Source: Cognatundibacterium crateris (GTDB lineage: Bacteria; Pseudomonadota; Gammaproteobacteria; Burkholderiales; Burkholderiaceae_D). From it: DNA of 64,000 bases. The notes beneath the pieces are model-generated. The model had not been told where the DNA came from. It saw only the letters and a list, made by a program, of their open reading frames with translations, and ran no database searches. The DNA lies in NCBI RefSeq assembly GCF_010078235.1, contig NZ_JAABOS010000001.1, positions 248,001-312,000 of the forward strand, in the 5' to 3' direction. This document shows positions 43,501 to 50,940 of this stretch, one piece after another (the first letter of the stretch is position 1; every line of letters starts with the position of its first letter). A program made the position numbers and the translations under genes.

Positions 43501-46462
43501 GGGTACGTAAGATGGCATCGAGATATACACTGGCTTCGTAGGGGATGAAGCAGAGTTTCAGAAAAGCCTGGCTCAATTGTATGCGGGCCGAGTCAGCGAG
43601 TTCTGCCAAGTGCTGCAGCAACTGCAGTTCAGCAGGCTTGTTAAGCAGTTGTAATGATAGTGAAAACACAGCGGGCAGAAACAGCAGAGCCATGACGCTC
43701 ACCGTGCCTTGCCATGCCTGAGTCGCAGGGCCGAATAGCAGCCAGATTGCGCTCAGAAAGAACAGATTAGCGGCTGGTAGCAGGCTACGTCGCAGATTGT
43801 CGAACAACTTCCAGCGTGATAGCGCAGACAAGGGATTGGGATAGCTGCTTGTTTTTCCAGTGGACGCATTGGTCTCGCCCGGTACCTGAGGCAGCAACCA
43901 CGAGCATAATTGCCAGTCACCTCTGATCCATCTGTGATGGCGGCGCATATCGCTCAGGTAATGCGAGGGACTGGCTTCCAGCAGTATCCCATCACTCATC
44001 AGGCCTGAACGGGCATAACAACCTTCAAGCAGATCGTGGCTCAGTATGCGATTGATGGGCATCTTCCCCTTCAGCACTTGCTCGAATGCGTTGACCTCGT
44101 AAATTCCTTTGCCGATAAATGAGCCTTCTGCAAACAAGTCCTGATAGACATCTGAAACACAGTGCGTATAGGGGTCCATACCGCTATCAGCGCTATATAA
44201 TTGCTCATAGTGTGATGCGGTCGGGGAGCTGACGCCCGCCGCAATGCGTGGTTGCAGTATGCCGTAGCCTGCAATAACCCGTGAAGAATTTGCGTCGAAT
44301 ACTGGCTGGTTCAGTCTGTGTGCCATGGTTGCGATAAATACTGCCGCGGCACCACGTGGTAATTCAGTATCGGAATCCAGGGTGATCACATATCTGGTTT
44401 GCTTCAGCCCGGCAGGATCGCCCGTAATTAAAGAGAACGCAGTCTCTGCGCTGCCGCGCAAAAAACTGTTTAAATCACTTAATTTGCCGCGTTTTCTTTC
44501 AAACGACATCCAGATTTTTTCCTGAGGATTCCATAAGCGGTTTCGATGGAGTAGCAGAAAATAGCTGCCATCGCTACGCGGATATTTTTTGTTTAATGCT
44601 GCAATATTGGCGACTACGCGCAGCTTCAGAGTGGTGTCTTCAGCGGTGACTTCCTGCTGCGCATCGGTAAAGTCGCTGAGCAGACAAAACCGTAAATGCG
44701 GGTCGCGATTGGCAAGAAAGCGAATTTCCATCGCCTCGGACAACTGATCAATTTGCTCTGCGCTGTTCAATACAGTCGCCACGACCACCAGACTGCTACA
44801 GTCAGCTGGAATGCCTTCTGAAAAATCCATGCGTGGCAGCACGCTGGGTGTGGCATATAAGGTGATCAGCCAGTTCAGGATGGAAAGCGCAAACTGACTG
44901 CAGATCAATACGCTGGCGGCCAGTGCCAACACTGTCGCGGCCGACAGGTGCAACTGATGCACGCGCCAAATCCAAATACTGCCGGTAGCGATCAGCGTGA
45001 TGCCTGTCATCGCTGCAAGGTAGAGAAATAGCCGGTGTTGACTGAAATAGCGAGACATGCCCGGCGGCAGCCGGGTCTGTACCCCCAGTGCGCGCCGCAG
45101 TTCAGAAATACCGGCATCGACCAGGTAATAGCCTATATGGGACTCTCTGTGTTGCGCTCCCAGGTTGTCGGCTCGCTGTTGCGCCAGACGGCAAACCTGC
45201 TGCGCTACCTCAGTTTCCGTGTAATGGCTGAGACGGGACAGTTCTTCTATCCCATGGCGGTAGCGGTCGCGGGTCAGGAAATCCATAGACGCATAGACGC
45301 TGGCCGGATCAGCGTACAATATTTTTTCGACGGCGCTCATGCTTTCTACAAACTGACGCCAATCCATCATGGACAGGCATCGCAGGCTGTGTATGCTGTT
45401 ACTGATAGAAATCTGATCTGCCGCCTGATGTTGAGAGTCTTGCTGCACCAGCTGCTCTATGCTTTCACTCTGTTCTGCCAGACGTTGTGACAGCCAGTTC
45501 AGCGGCAAGGTCAGGGTCGGTGCGCGGCCCTGCAATCTTCTGACCAGCTCGGCGACAAAGGAGCTGTCCAGTGGCTGACCTGAGCGTGACATATCCGCCA
45601 CCAGTACGATCAGATGGCTGGGATCTTTTTCCACCGTTAAGATCATCTCATCTGCCCAGGCGATAGCCAGCTTACGGCTTTCCTGCGTGTTGATCAGGCG
45701 TGTAGCGACCCGCCGTAAATTCTCGATCAGGGCCAGACGTAACATGATAGGTATCGCCCATAACTCACCTAGTTTGAGCACCGCGACCGATTGATAGGCC
45801 GTGATAAAACGGCTCAGACTTTCCGGGTCTATCCGCCCATCTCCATGGGAAATCAATTCCAGTGCAATGTCATAAACACGTGGATTTGCGCTCTGCCCAT
45901 CCTGGATCAGGCGTGGCAATTGCTTGCTGTAGTGCTTAGGGAAGTGATGTTTAGCTGTGCGTATCTGATCTTCTATTAAATAAAAATTATCCAGTAACCA
46001 GGCAGCAGCCGGGGTGACCTGATGTCCCGACTGTATGCTGGCCGTCAACAAGGTACAGGCAGCGGTGATCTGATCTTCGTTCCCGGCCAGCCGGCTCAAT
46101 AACTGGTCCTGACCGACTGTGGGACTCAGTTTATGTGTAGTGGCCAAGGCCTGGCCATACTGCTCCATTTGCAGCGCGCTCAGTAATTCTGCGCGCAGCG
46201 GTTCTTCCTCAGCGAACCACGATGGATGCGCTGATCTGTTGACATGCGTCGTGAGCCAGAGCTGGCAGCGCCGTCCGGTCTGAAGCAGTGTTTGACAAAG
46301 CGTTTGCCACAGCGCTTGCAGCCGCGTTGGCGACTCCGCTGTTAAGCGTTTTTTTATTTTGTTCAAGAGGATTTTCTTTCTGCGCTGATTGCTGAGCCGG
46401 TCGGCGAGCAAAGCTAGCCAAGCATAGAGGAAAGCACTTTGGCAGTTGGTGCGCCAACGCAC
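37544..46462 (-). CDS. ndvB: Cyclic beta-1,2-glucan synthase (NdvB/Cgs family), giant
   Basis: A 2972-residue inner-membrane enzyme that makes periplasmic cyclic glucans by initiation, elongation, phosphorolysis and cyclisation in one chain. In order: an N-terminal soluble region with EEEPLRAELLSALQ; membrane helices at about 485-540; a GT84 glycosyltransferase domain (about 560-800) with TLDSDTELPRGAA near 694; further helices at about 895-1050; a glucoamylase-like domain around 1300-1510 (WSGSMFEYLMPLL); then two GH94/GT36-type phosphorylase halves, from about 1700 and from about 2190, with the catalytic Asp in GSCDWNDGMD near 2647. Length matches Brucella and Sinorhizobium Cgs. The exact N-terminal start is not certain. 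Confidence 0.93.
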   Translation of the reverse strand: MRWRTNCQSAFLYAWLALLADRLSNQRRKKILLNKIKKRLTAESPTRLQALWQTLCQTLLQTGRRCQLWLTTHVNRSAHPSWFAEEEPLRAELLSALQMEQYGQALATTHKLSPTVGQDQLLSRLAGNEDQITAACTLLTASIQSGHQVTPAAAWLLDNFYLIEDQIRTAKHHFPKHYSKQLPRLIQDGQSANPRVYDIALELISHGDGRIDPESLSRFITAYQSVAVLKLGELWAIPIMLRLALIENLRRVATRLINTQESRKLAIAWADEMILTVEKDPSHLIVLVADMSRSGQPLDSSFVAELVRRLQGRAPTLTLPLNWLSQRLAEQSESIEQLVQQDSQHQAADQISISNSIHSLRCLSMMDWRQFVESMSAVEKILYADPASVYASMDFLTRDRYRHGIEELSRLSHYTETEVAQQVCRLAQQRADNLGAQHRESHIGYYLVDAGISELRRALGVQTRLPPGMSRYFSQHRLFLYLAAMTGITLIATGSIWIWRVHQLHLSAATVLALAASVLICSQFALSILNWLITLYATPSVLPRMDFSEGIPADCSSLVVVATVLNSAEQIDQLSEAMEIRFLANRDPHLRFCLLSDFTDAQQEVTAEDTTLKLRVVANIAALNKKYPRSDGSYFLLLHRNRLWNPQEKIWMSFERKRGKLSDLNSFLRGSAETAFSLITGDPAGLKQTRYVITLDSDTELPRGAAAVFIATMAHRLNQPVFDANSSRVIAGYGILQPRIAAGVSSPTASHYEQLYSADSGMDPYTHCVSDVYQDLFAEGSFIGKGIYEVNAFEQVLKGKMPINRILSHDLLEGCYARSGLMSDGILLEASPSHYLSDMRRHHRWIRGDWQLCSWLLPQVPGETNASTGKTSSYPNPLSALSRWKLFDNLRRSLLPAANLFFLSAIWLLFGPATQAWQGTVSVMALLFLPAVFSLSLQLLNKPAELQLLQHLAELADSARIQLSQAFLKLCFIPYEASVYLDAILRTQWRMQISHQHLLEWTPSHLDQLSAGDSLLATLRRMWVAPAISVVLSVAVLYFAPAAWYAAAPLLLLWIASPWIAYRISLPKVRQKQELSQQKTDFLHRLSRKTWLFFETHVGPEDNWLPPDNIQQHPVSVIAHRTSPTNIGLSLLANLSASEFGYISMGSLLTRTGASFASLQKMERYHGHFLNWYDTQTLTPLQPMYVSTVDSGNFCAHCVTLKSALSRLSEQPLLSPRLFQGLRDTWLVLLESASVPGKNNLLHLGVELDELCRNPPQTMAGTCHSLNSLRDLTRQVQRNPDHNSQTQFWLTAMDQQIQDTLNEMITFAPWVVSGDEAACLHLFPQLAGMPSLSGLAHCISALAEEVSTTESASSDQHIRRIRLIRQIHSGAEQAALRITEIAHLITQAEDYAFAQYGFLYNKNTRLLSIGYNVSERRTDTGNYDLLASEARLASYTGIAQGQLPQESWFALGRQLTVAGGEPILLSWSGSMFEYLMPLLVMPVFSHTLLEQTYHSALQRQIQYGGQRGVPWGISESGYNAFDTNLNYQYRAFGVPGLGYKRGLGDDLVIAPYASFMALMVAPDAACDNLLRMAKAGFEGAYGFYEAIDYTAIRLPRGQSHVIIRSFMAHHQGMALLALAYHLLDQPMQKFFAADPLFKAALPLLHESIPRASAHYANTTELADIRSSSAAMETPLRVLRLSDNNAPEVQLLSNGRYHVMISSAGGGYSRWHDLAVTRWDEDSTRDHSGSFCYVRDIGSAQFWSTTLQPAGLRTPSYEAVFSEGRAEFRRSDQLIDLHTEIVVSPEDNIELRRTRITNRSGRRRTLELTSYAEVVLAPTLADKLHPAFSKLFVQTEILPLHSAILCTRRPRSADEKIPMMLHLMALHGSTAEQISYETDRSLFIGRGNTLLHPAAMHQPGKLSDSQGSVLDPVVAIRYQISLDPEQSVVIDLVTGVADNREQCLGLIEKYRDQHLADRVIDLSWTHSQVVLRQLNISEKDAQLYARLANSIIYANPLMRAPQDLLKQNQRGQSALWSYAISGDMPIVLLLISSQEHLDFARQLIQAHAYWQARGLAVDLVIWNEDHASYRQILQDRILGLISSVIGAHALEKPGGIYVRASDQISNEDRILFHAIARVILNDQRGTLTDQLNRYDLSETRLKPLLPLKKPYPDEVQVSPTASTVSAVRQFDNGIGSFSEDGKEYLITSYAQQRSPAPWVNVLANPGFGTVISESGPSYSWSENAHEFRLSPWHNDPVCDSGGEVFYIRDEESGQFWSPTALPCHGKGEFHTRHGYGYSIFSHQRSGILSELCVYVDLTASVKYAVLTLRNHSAQQRKLSATAYVEWVLGDLRSKSAMHIVTEPIADGCGIAARNAYNSDFSSSTAFFCVDQPTCTLSADRCEFIGRYGSLHHPAAMGRSQLSGKTGAGLDPCAALQVVFDLKPEQEKQIVFILGVANQHSAKPAELIRQTRSAQAAKQALLKIQAYWEQVLGQVQVQTPDQGLNFLANGWLLYQTISCRLWARSGYYQSGGAYGFRDQLQDTIALAHTAQDLARQQILLSASHQFIEGDVQHWWHPPADKGVRTHCSDDYLWLPYAVAHYLRHSGDSAILQTELAYLEGREVHATEDSYFDQPIRSNQTATLYQHCVAAIEHGLRFGRHGLPLMGSCDWNDGMDKVGHLGQGESVWLAFFYYELLSGFAEVAQNHNDPDYASHCRQQAERLQQHIASAGWDGAWYRRAYFDDGSPLGSATNKECQIDSISQSWAVLSGAGDPAHRVQAMESLHQRLMDTASGVMPLLAPPFDQPEQDPGYIRGYLPGIRENGGQYNHAAIWAAMAFAKSGQNSRAWQAFNLINPIRRSSSADDMQRYKVEPYVMAADVYALAPHTGRGGWTWYTGSAGWMYTLITASLLGLQREANFLSLEPCLPAEWDNYQIRYRYLESLYCISVQRKHPGSGPSSLLIDDLPVADLRIPLINDGRTHQAKFLLEFTKPEVL

Positions 46463-46580
46463 TTACAGGCTCAAACGCAGCGCGAATTCGGTGTTACAGC
46501 GCACAGACCGTAATCAAGTACATGGGTACAACTTGAGTCAGCGATTTTCGCCAGACAGACACGATTCGGAGAGGATGAAA
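46463..46580. promoter_or_regulatory. Divergent promoter region of ndvB and the DUF4398 lipoprotein gene
   Basis: The two genes start 118 bp apart on opposite strands, so their promoters must share this gap. GGAGAGG at 46568-46574 serves the rightward gene. I see no clear operator. Confidence 0.4.
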
Positions 46581-46979
46581 ATGAAGATTTGGAAAAATAT
46601 TTGGATAGATACGCATTGGGCGGCCTGCAGTAGCTTGAGCGTACTGTTCATGCTGGGTGGCTGTAGCACGACTGAACATACTTCGGCAGCAGATGTCGCA
46701 GTGACAGTCGCTAGCGTGGATCAGGCGAACGCCGCTGGTGCTGATCAGTTTGCGCCAGCAGAAATGCAGTCGGCCCGCGATAAGCTGTTAAAAGCCCAGC
46801 TTGCTATGCAGCGTAAGGAGTATGAGCTGTCGAGTGAGTTGGCGATACAGGCACAGGCAGATGCGACCCTGGCGCAGAGCAAAGCAAAAACTGCGCAGGC
46901 TCAGGCCGTCGCAAAAACGCTGCAGGACAATATTCGCGTTCTCAGAGATGAACTACAGCGCGTCAATAAAAGCCGTTGA
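46581..46979 (+). CDS. DUF4398 lipoprotein
   Basis: A 132-residue lipoprotein. The signal peptide ends in a lipobox MLGGC (Cys after LGG). The mature part is an Ala/Gln/Lys-rich helix of the DUF4398 type (FAPAEMQSARDKLLKAQLAM followed by further heptads), probably a coiled coil in the periplasm. I choose ATG at 46581, six bases after GGAGAGG; an ATG at 46575 abuts that site. Members usually stand next to OmpA-family proteins, as here, and are stress-related with unknown biochemical role. Confidence 0.85.
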   Translation: MKIWKNIWIDTHWAACSSLSVLFMLGGCSTTEHTSAADVAVTVASVDQANAAGADQFAPAEMQSARDKLLKAQLAMQRKEYELSSELAIQAQADATLAQSKAKTAQAQAVAKTLQDNIRVLRDELQRVNKSR

Positions 46980-47037
46980 TTGATAAAGCACAGAGCCTGC
47001 CTCAATGTCAGGTTAATGAAAAATTGAAAGGAAATAG

Positions 47038-47961
47038 ATGATGAAACCACGTCAGACAGACAAACAAACGCAGTCTGAGTACGCGGCAGCAGCTAAAAGC
47101 CATGGTTTGAAATCCGCAGCCTTATTGGCGCTGATTTTCGTGGCGGGGTGCAGTTCGGCTCCGCTGGAAACGACTTTGCTGCAAAGTGTCAGGCAAAATT
47201 ATCGTCAGGCGCAGAATAATCCGCAACTGATGCAGGCGGCAGCGACAGAAATGCGCGATGCCAGTGATGCGATGGGGGCCGCAAATAATGCAGCCGCAGA
47301 GCGCGAAAGCGCCGAAAAAATTGATCAGTATGCGTATCTGGCGCAGCAAAAAATCTCGCTGGCGCAGGAGGTGCTCAAGCAAAAAAATGCTGAAGCTGAG
47401 ATAAAGATGGCGGGGCAGGCGCGCCAGGACATACAGTTGAATCAGCGTACTGAAGAAGCGAAACAGGCGCAGTTACATGCTGCACAGTCTGACATGGACA
47501 AACACATGGCGAATGACGAAACGCATCGCGTCAGGCAAGAGATGATGGGGCTGCAAAAAAATCTGGCCGACTTGAAGGCAAAACAAACGGACAGAGGCCC
47601 GGTCATTATTTTGGACGACTTTTTGTTTGGGACAGATGATGCAAGACTGAAGCCGGAGGGCATCCATATGGTTCAGCGCTTATCCCGTGTGTTGCAAGAA
47701 AATCCGCAGCAGAAGGTCTTAATTGAAGGCTATACCGATAGCACAGGAACCAGGGCGCATAACCAGCAATTATCTGAGCGGCGGGCCGGGGCAGTCAGCA
47801 GTGCACTGCAGCTGGATGGCATCGCCAGTACCCGCATTATCGTCCGGGGACATGGTGAGGATGCGCCGGCAGCAGATAATACAAATGCTGTAAACCGGCA
47901 GCAGAATCGCAGGGTGGAAGTTTTGTTCTCTGATTTAAATGGGAATTTCAGCAGTCGCTGA
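47038..47961 (+). CDS. OmpA-family lipoprotein with helical DUF4398-like N-terminus
   Basis: A 307-residue lipoprotein (lipobox FVAGC) whose N-terminal half (to about 190) is an Ala/Gln-rich coiled coil resembling the preceding protein. Its C-terminal half is an OmpA domain with FLFGTDDARLKPEG, EGYTDSTGTRAHNQQLSERR and QQNRRVEVLF, the peptidoglycan-binding loop. It should span from the outer membrane to peptidoglycan. It follows the DUF4398 gene by 58 bp and probably shares its transcript. Start is ATG 47038 or 47041. Confidence 0.9.
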   Translation: MMKPRQTDKQTQSEYAAAAKSHGLKSAALLALIFVAGCSSAPLETTLLQSVRQNYRQAQNNPQLMQAAATEMRDASDAMGAANNAAAERESAEKIDQYAYLAQQKISLAQEVLKQKNAEAEIKMAGQARQDIQLNQRTEEAKQAQLHAAQSDMDKHMANDETHRVRQEMMGLQKNLADLKAKQTDRGPVIILDDFLFGTDDARLKPEGIHMVQRLSRVLQENPQQKVLIEGYTDSTGTRAHNQQLSERRAGAVSSALQLDGIASTRIIVRGHGEDAPAADNTNAVNRQQNRRVEVLFSDLNGNFSSR

Positions 47962-47973
47962 TCTGGCGTTGAA

Positions 47974-48171
47974 ATGAATAGCATGAAATCAAAGCTGAAG
48001 CGCATTCCGCCCGGGGTAATTGACGTCGTCGCTGAACGTGAAAAGGGTATGCAGGAGCAGGCGGTTGAAGATGCATTGGATACGGGATTGGAGGAGACTT
48101 TTCCGGCCAGTGATCCGGTTGCCATTACGATCACACCAGCCAGTGCAGCTGTGCTTTTTACCGCAGCCTGA
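47974..48171 (+). CDS. Small conserved protein with FPASDP motif
   Basis: A 65-residue acidic-centred protein with the motif ALDTGLEETFPASDPVAIT, which I recognise as a widespread short element in small proteobacterial proteins of unknown function. The N-terminus is basic. It begins 12 bp after the OmpA lipoprotein, so it is likely the last gene of that unit. The start could also be the ATG at 47983. No function can be assigned. Confidence 0.7.
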   Translation: MNSMKSKLKRIPPGVIDVVAEREKGMQEQAVEDALDTGLEETFPASDPVAITITPASAAVLFTAA

Positions 48172-48294
48172 CCGGTCTTAGTGTGCTGGCTTGCACGGTG
48201 CACGCACAATTTATGCGATACTTGACGGTTTATGTGTATGAACATTTTGCAGGCAGTTTGCACAAGCTGTCTGCCTACAACTGTCGGGGAAAGT

Positions 48295-48972
48295 ATGCGT
48301 GGTTTTCGCTGGATGTTTTTAGCTTGTACTCTGTGGGCCGGTGTGGTGTCGGCATCACCGCCAAATCCGGTACGTGGTGCAGAGTTTCAGGTATTGGGTA
48401 ATCCTATGCCGGTACGGGCGGCTGAGAAAAAAGTCGAGGTGATCGAGTTTTTCATGTACCACTGCCCAGCCTGTAATGCGCTGGAACCTGCGCTGCAGGA
48501 CTGGTTGAAAAAAATGGGTGATAAAGTCGAATTCCGCCGCATCCATTTGCCGTATTACGGAGAAACCGACCCTGAGGCGCGCATGTTTCTGACGCTGGAA
48601 GCGCTCGGTATGGACAAGGAAATGCATGCGCGTTTGCTGATTACCTGGCATGTGCAGCGTAAGCGTTTGCGCACTGATCAGGATAATCTGAGCTGGGCGG
48701 TGACGCATGGCATAGACCAAAAGACTTTTCTGGATGCGTATAACTCGTTTTCCGTGCAAAGTATGATGAAGCGCCTGCCGCGTCTGGTGGAAAGTTACGG
48801 TGTCACTTCAACCCCTACCTTTGTGATTGATGGCAGGATATTGACCCAGCCATCTATGGTGGCCGAAGCGAATCCTAAGCTCACCAATGATGAAGTCCTG
48901 CCTGCTGCTTTTCAGGTGATGGAAGTGCTGGTAGAGCGCGTCGCTAAAGAAAAACAGAGCAAACAAAAATAA
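48295..48972 (+). CDS. Periplasmic thiol:disulfide oxidoreductase (DsbA family) with CPAC active site
   Basis: A 225-residue DsbA-type protein with signal peptide (about 1-20, GVVSASPPNP) and thioredoxin fold. The redox pair is Cys57/Cys60 in MYHCPACNALEP. The cis-Pro loop is TSTPTFVIDG. The dipeptide Pro-Ala differs from the usual Pro-His of DsbA, which in DsbA studies shifts the redox potential. The ATG at 48295 is chosen because GGGGA lies 5 bp upstream and a normal signal peptide follows. Its neighbours give no clue to its substrates. Confidence 0.9.
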   Translation: MRGFRWMFLACTLWAGVVSASPPNPVRGAEFQVLGNPMPVRAAEKKVEVIEFFMYHCPACNALEPALQDWLKKMGDKVEFRRIHLPYYGETDPEARMFLTLEALGMDKEMHARLLITWHVQRKRLRTDQDNLSWAVTHGIDQKTFLDAYNSFSVQSMMKRLPRLVESYGVTSTPTFVIDGRILTQPSMVAEANPKLTNDEVLPAAFQVMEVLVERVAKEKQSKQK

Positions 48973-49008
48973 ACGCTGCGGCGCAGGCCAGACAGAGAAA
49001 GCATAGCA

Positions 49009-49953
49009 ATGAAAATCGGGATAGTCGGTGCCGGGCATGTAGGCAGTACTGCTGCTTATACGCTGGTTTTACAAGGCATAGGCAGTGAGCTGGTGCTGGT
49101 CGATCAGCAGCCGGCGCTGGCTCAGGCACAGGTGATGGATATTCTGCATGCCACGCCGTTTTCTCATCCTGTGCATCTCCGTGCCGGACAGTATGCCGAC
49201 TTACAGGATGCGGCGCTGGTGATTGTGGCTGCCGGTGTCAGTCAGCAAGCCGGAGAGAGCCGGCTGGCTTTGTTGCAGCGTAATGCGGATATTTTTGGCC
49301 ACATCATTCCCGCTATCCTGCGCTATGCGCCGGATGCAGTGCTGCTGATTGCGACTAATCCGCTTGATATCATGACCCAGGTGGCGACCCGGATTGCAGT
49401 GGCGGCCGGGGCGGATGCACGGTGTGTGCTGGGGACTGGCACTATGCTCGATACCGCACGTTTCCGCGCCTTACTGGGACAGCATTGTGGTGTGGCGCCA
49501 GGTTCTGTACATGCCTATGTATTGGGTGAGCATGGCGATAGTGAAGTGCTGCTCTGGTCCAGTGCCAGCGTGGCTGGTGTGCCTTTAAGCCAGTTTGCGG
49601 CTGACCGTGGCTGCAAGCTGGATGCGGCTGTGATGGCACACATCGATCAGGCGGTGCGGCGCGCTGCCTATCAAATCATTGCAGGTAAGGGCGCCACGTA
49701 TTACGGCATCGGTGCAGCGATTGCCTTCCTGAGCCGCTGCATCCTGTTTGATGAACGTCAGGTTCTGACGGTTTCATCCGTACAGGATCAGGTGCAGGGC
49801 GTGCGCGATGTAGCTTTGTCGCTACCGCAGGTAGTCGGGCGGGCTGGCATCCTGCAGACCTTGCATCCGCCACTCGACAGCGCAGAACAACAGGCACTGG
49901 TGGCCAGCGCGCAAATCATCTCTGAGCATGTAGCTGGTCTGGTGCTGAACTGA
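49009..49953 (+). CDS. ldh: L-lactate dehydrogenase
   Basis: A 314-residue NAD-dependent 2-hydroxyacid dehydrogenase of the LDH/MDH superfamily. Marks: GAGHVGST (nucleotide loop, 7-14), Asp32 for NAD preference, GVSQQAGESR with Gln at about 80 (lactate rather than malate specificity), ATNPLD, LDTARFR with Asp148 and Arg151, and the catalytic His175 in GEHGDSE. It interconverts pyruvate and L-lactate. Length is that of bacterial allosteric-type LDH. No fermentation partner is adjacent. Confidence 0.93.
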   Translation: MKIGIVGAGHVGSTAAYTLVLQGIGSELVLVDQQPALAQAQVMDILHATPFSHPVHLRAGQYADLQDAALVIVAAGVSQQAGESRLALLQRNADIFGHIIPAILRYAPDAVLLIATNPLDIMTQVATRIAVAAGADARCVLGTGTMLDTARFRALLGQHCGVAPGSVHAYVLGEHGDSEVLLWSSASVAGVPLSQFAADRGCKLDAAVMAHIDQAVRRAAYQIIAGKGATYYGIGAAIAFLSRCILFDERQVLTVSSVQDQVQGVRDVALSLPQVVGRAGILQTLHPPLDSAEQQALVASAQIISEHVAGLVLN

Positions 49954-50135
49954 TTTTCCCGGCTGGATGCTTGGGTTTGCCAACTGGTCTCTCCGGTCGC
50001 ACGACTTGATACACCGGCAATTTTTATGTGTGAGCTGGCTGGCTTGCCGCATACTGCGCAGACTTCAGTGTCTGACATCAGACTGTGAATGACTGGCAGA
50101 CACCTTTAATCATTCATCTGTTCCGGAGCGCCATC

Positions 50136-50921
50136 ATGTCTTCTCAATCTCTCTCTGTTTTTTTAGGTGGCGCGCTGTTAGCGAGCTGTTTCAGCATCGT
50201 CAGTGTGCATGCAGCCGAGCTTGCTGCCGATAGCATGGCCAGCAAAGTGGTGACCATCGCTGCCGGTGAGCCGGGTGCGGCGACCAGCTTAAGTGGCGCT
50301 CAACTGGCAGAGCTGCAATACCACGCAGGTATGCTGTTCAATAATGGCATTGCCGGTGCCACCAAAGACCCTGCACAAGCCTTGTTCTGGTTTCAGAAAT
50401 CCGCAGCAGCGGGTCATCCTTTAGGTGCCTATAAGCTGGGTTGCTATTATGCGGGCCAGTTTCCGGGTGTGATCGCGACAGATGATACTCAGGCCTTACA
50501 TTTTAAAGGGATTGCCGCTGAAGCCGGTTATTCACTCGCGCAACATGATGTCGCATTGCTTTATCAAAAGCAGGGTGACTGGCGGCGCGCACTGAGCTGG
50601 TATCAGAAAGCAGCAGATCAGGGTCTTTTTCAAGCGGTGATCAGACTGGCCTGGCTCGCTTACTCTCAGCCTGAAGCAGACAAACAACTGGCTTATCAAT
50701 ATCTGTTAATTGCGCAAAGTCTGCAGCCAGAGCAGACCAAGGCTAAGCCTGAGTTCATGCAAGCCTTTGATGACTTGCAAGCGCGCTTATCCGACAGTCA
50801 GAAAGCGGCAGCGCAGCAGGCTGCCCGGCAATGGCGTGCTGCGCCTGCCGCGCTCAGCGTAGAGGCAGCACAAGGCGCGCAGCGTTTGTCGGAGTTGATG
50901 CGCTCAGCTGCTCAGTCTTAA
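50136..50921 (+). CDS. Exported Sel1-repeat (TPR-like) protein
   Basis: A 261-residue protein with signal peptide (SVHAAELAAD) followed by Sel1-like repeats: DPAQALFWFQKSAAAGHPLGAY, DTQALHFKGIAAEAGYSLAQ and DWRRALSWYQKAADQGLFQA. Such repeats bind partner proteins. A Gln/Ala-rich C-terminal helix follows. The ATG at 50136 has GGAG 8 bp upstream and gives a normal signal peptide. It ends 19 bp from the convergent dnaE2 stop. Confidence 0.87.
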   Translation: MSSQSLSVFLGGALLASCFSIVSVHAAELAADSMASKVVTIAAGEPGAATSLSGAQLAELQYHAGMLFNNGIAGATKDPAQALFWFQKSAAAGHPLGAYKLGCYYAGQFPGVIATDDTQALHFKGIAAEAGYSLAQHDVALLYQKQGDWRRALSWYQKAADQGLFQAVIRLAWLAYSQPEADKQLAYQYLLIAQSLQPEQTKAKPEFMQAFDDLQARLSDSQKAAAQQAARQWRAAPAALSVEAAQGAQRLSELMRSAAQS

Positions 50922-50940
50922 TGCTGATCCGGCTTTACGT

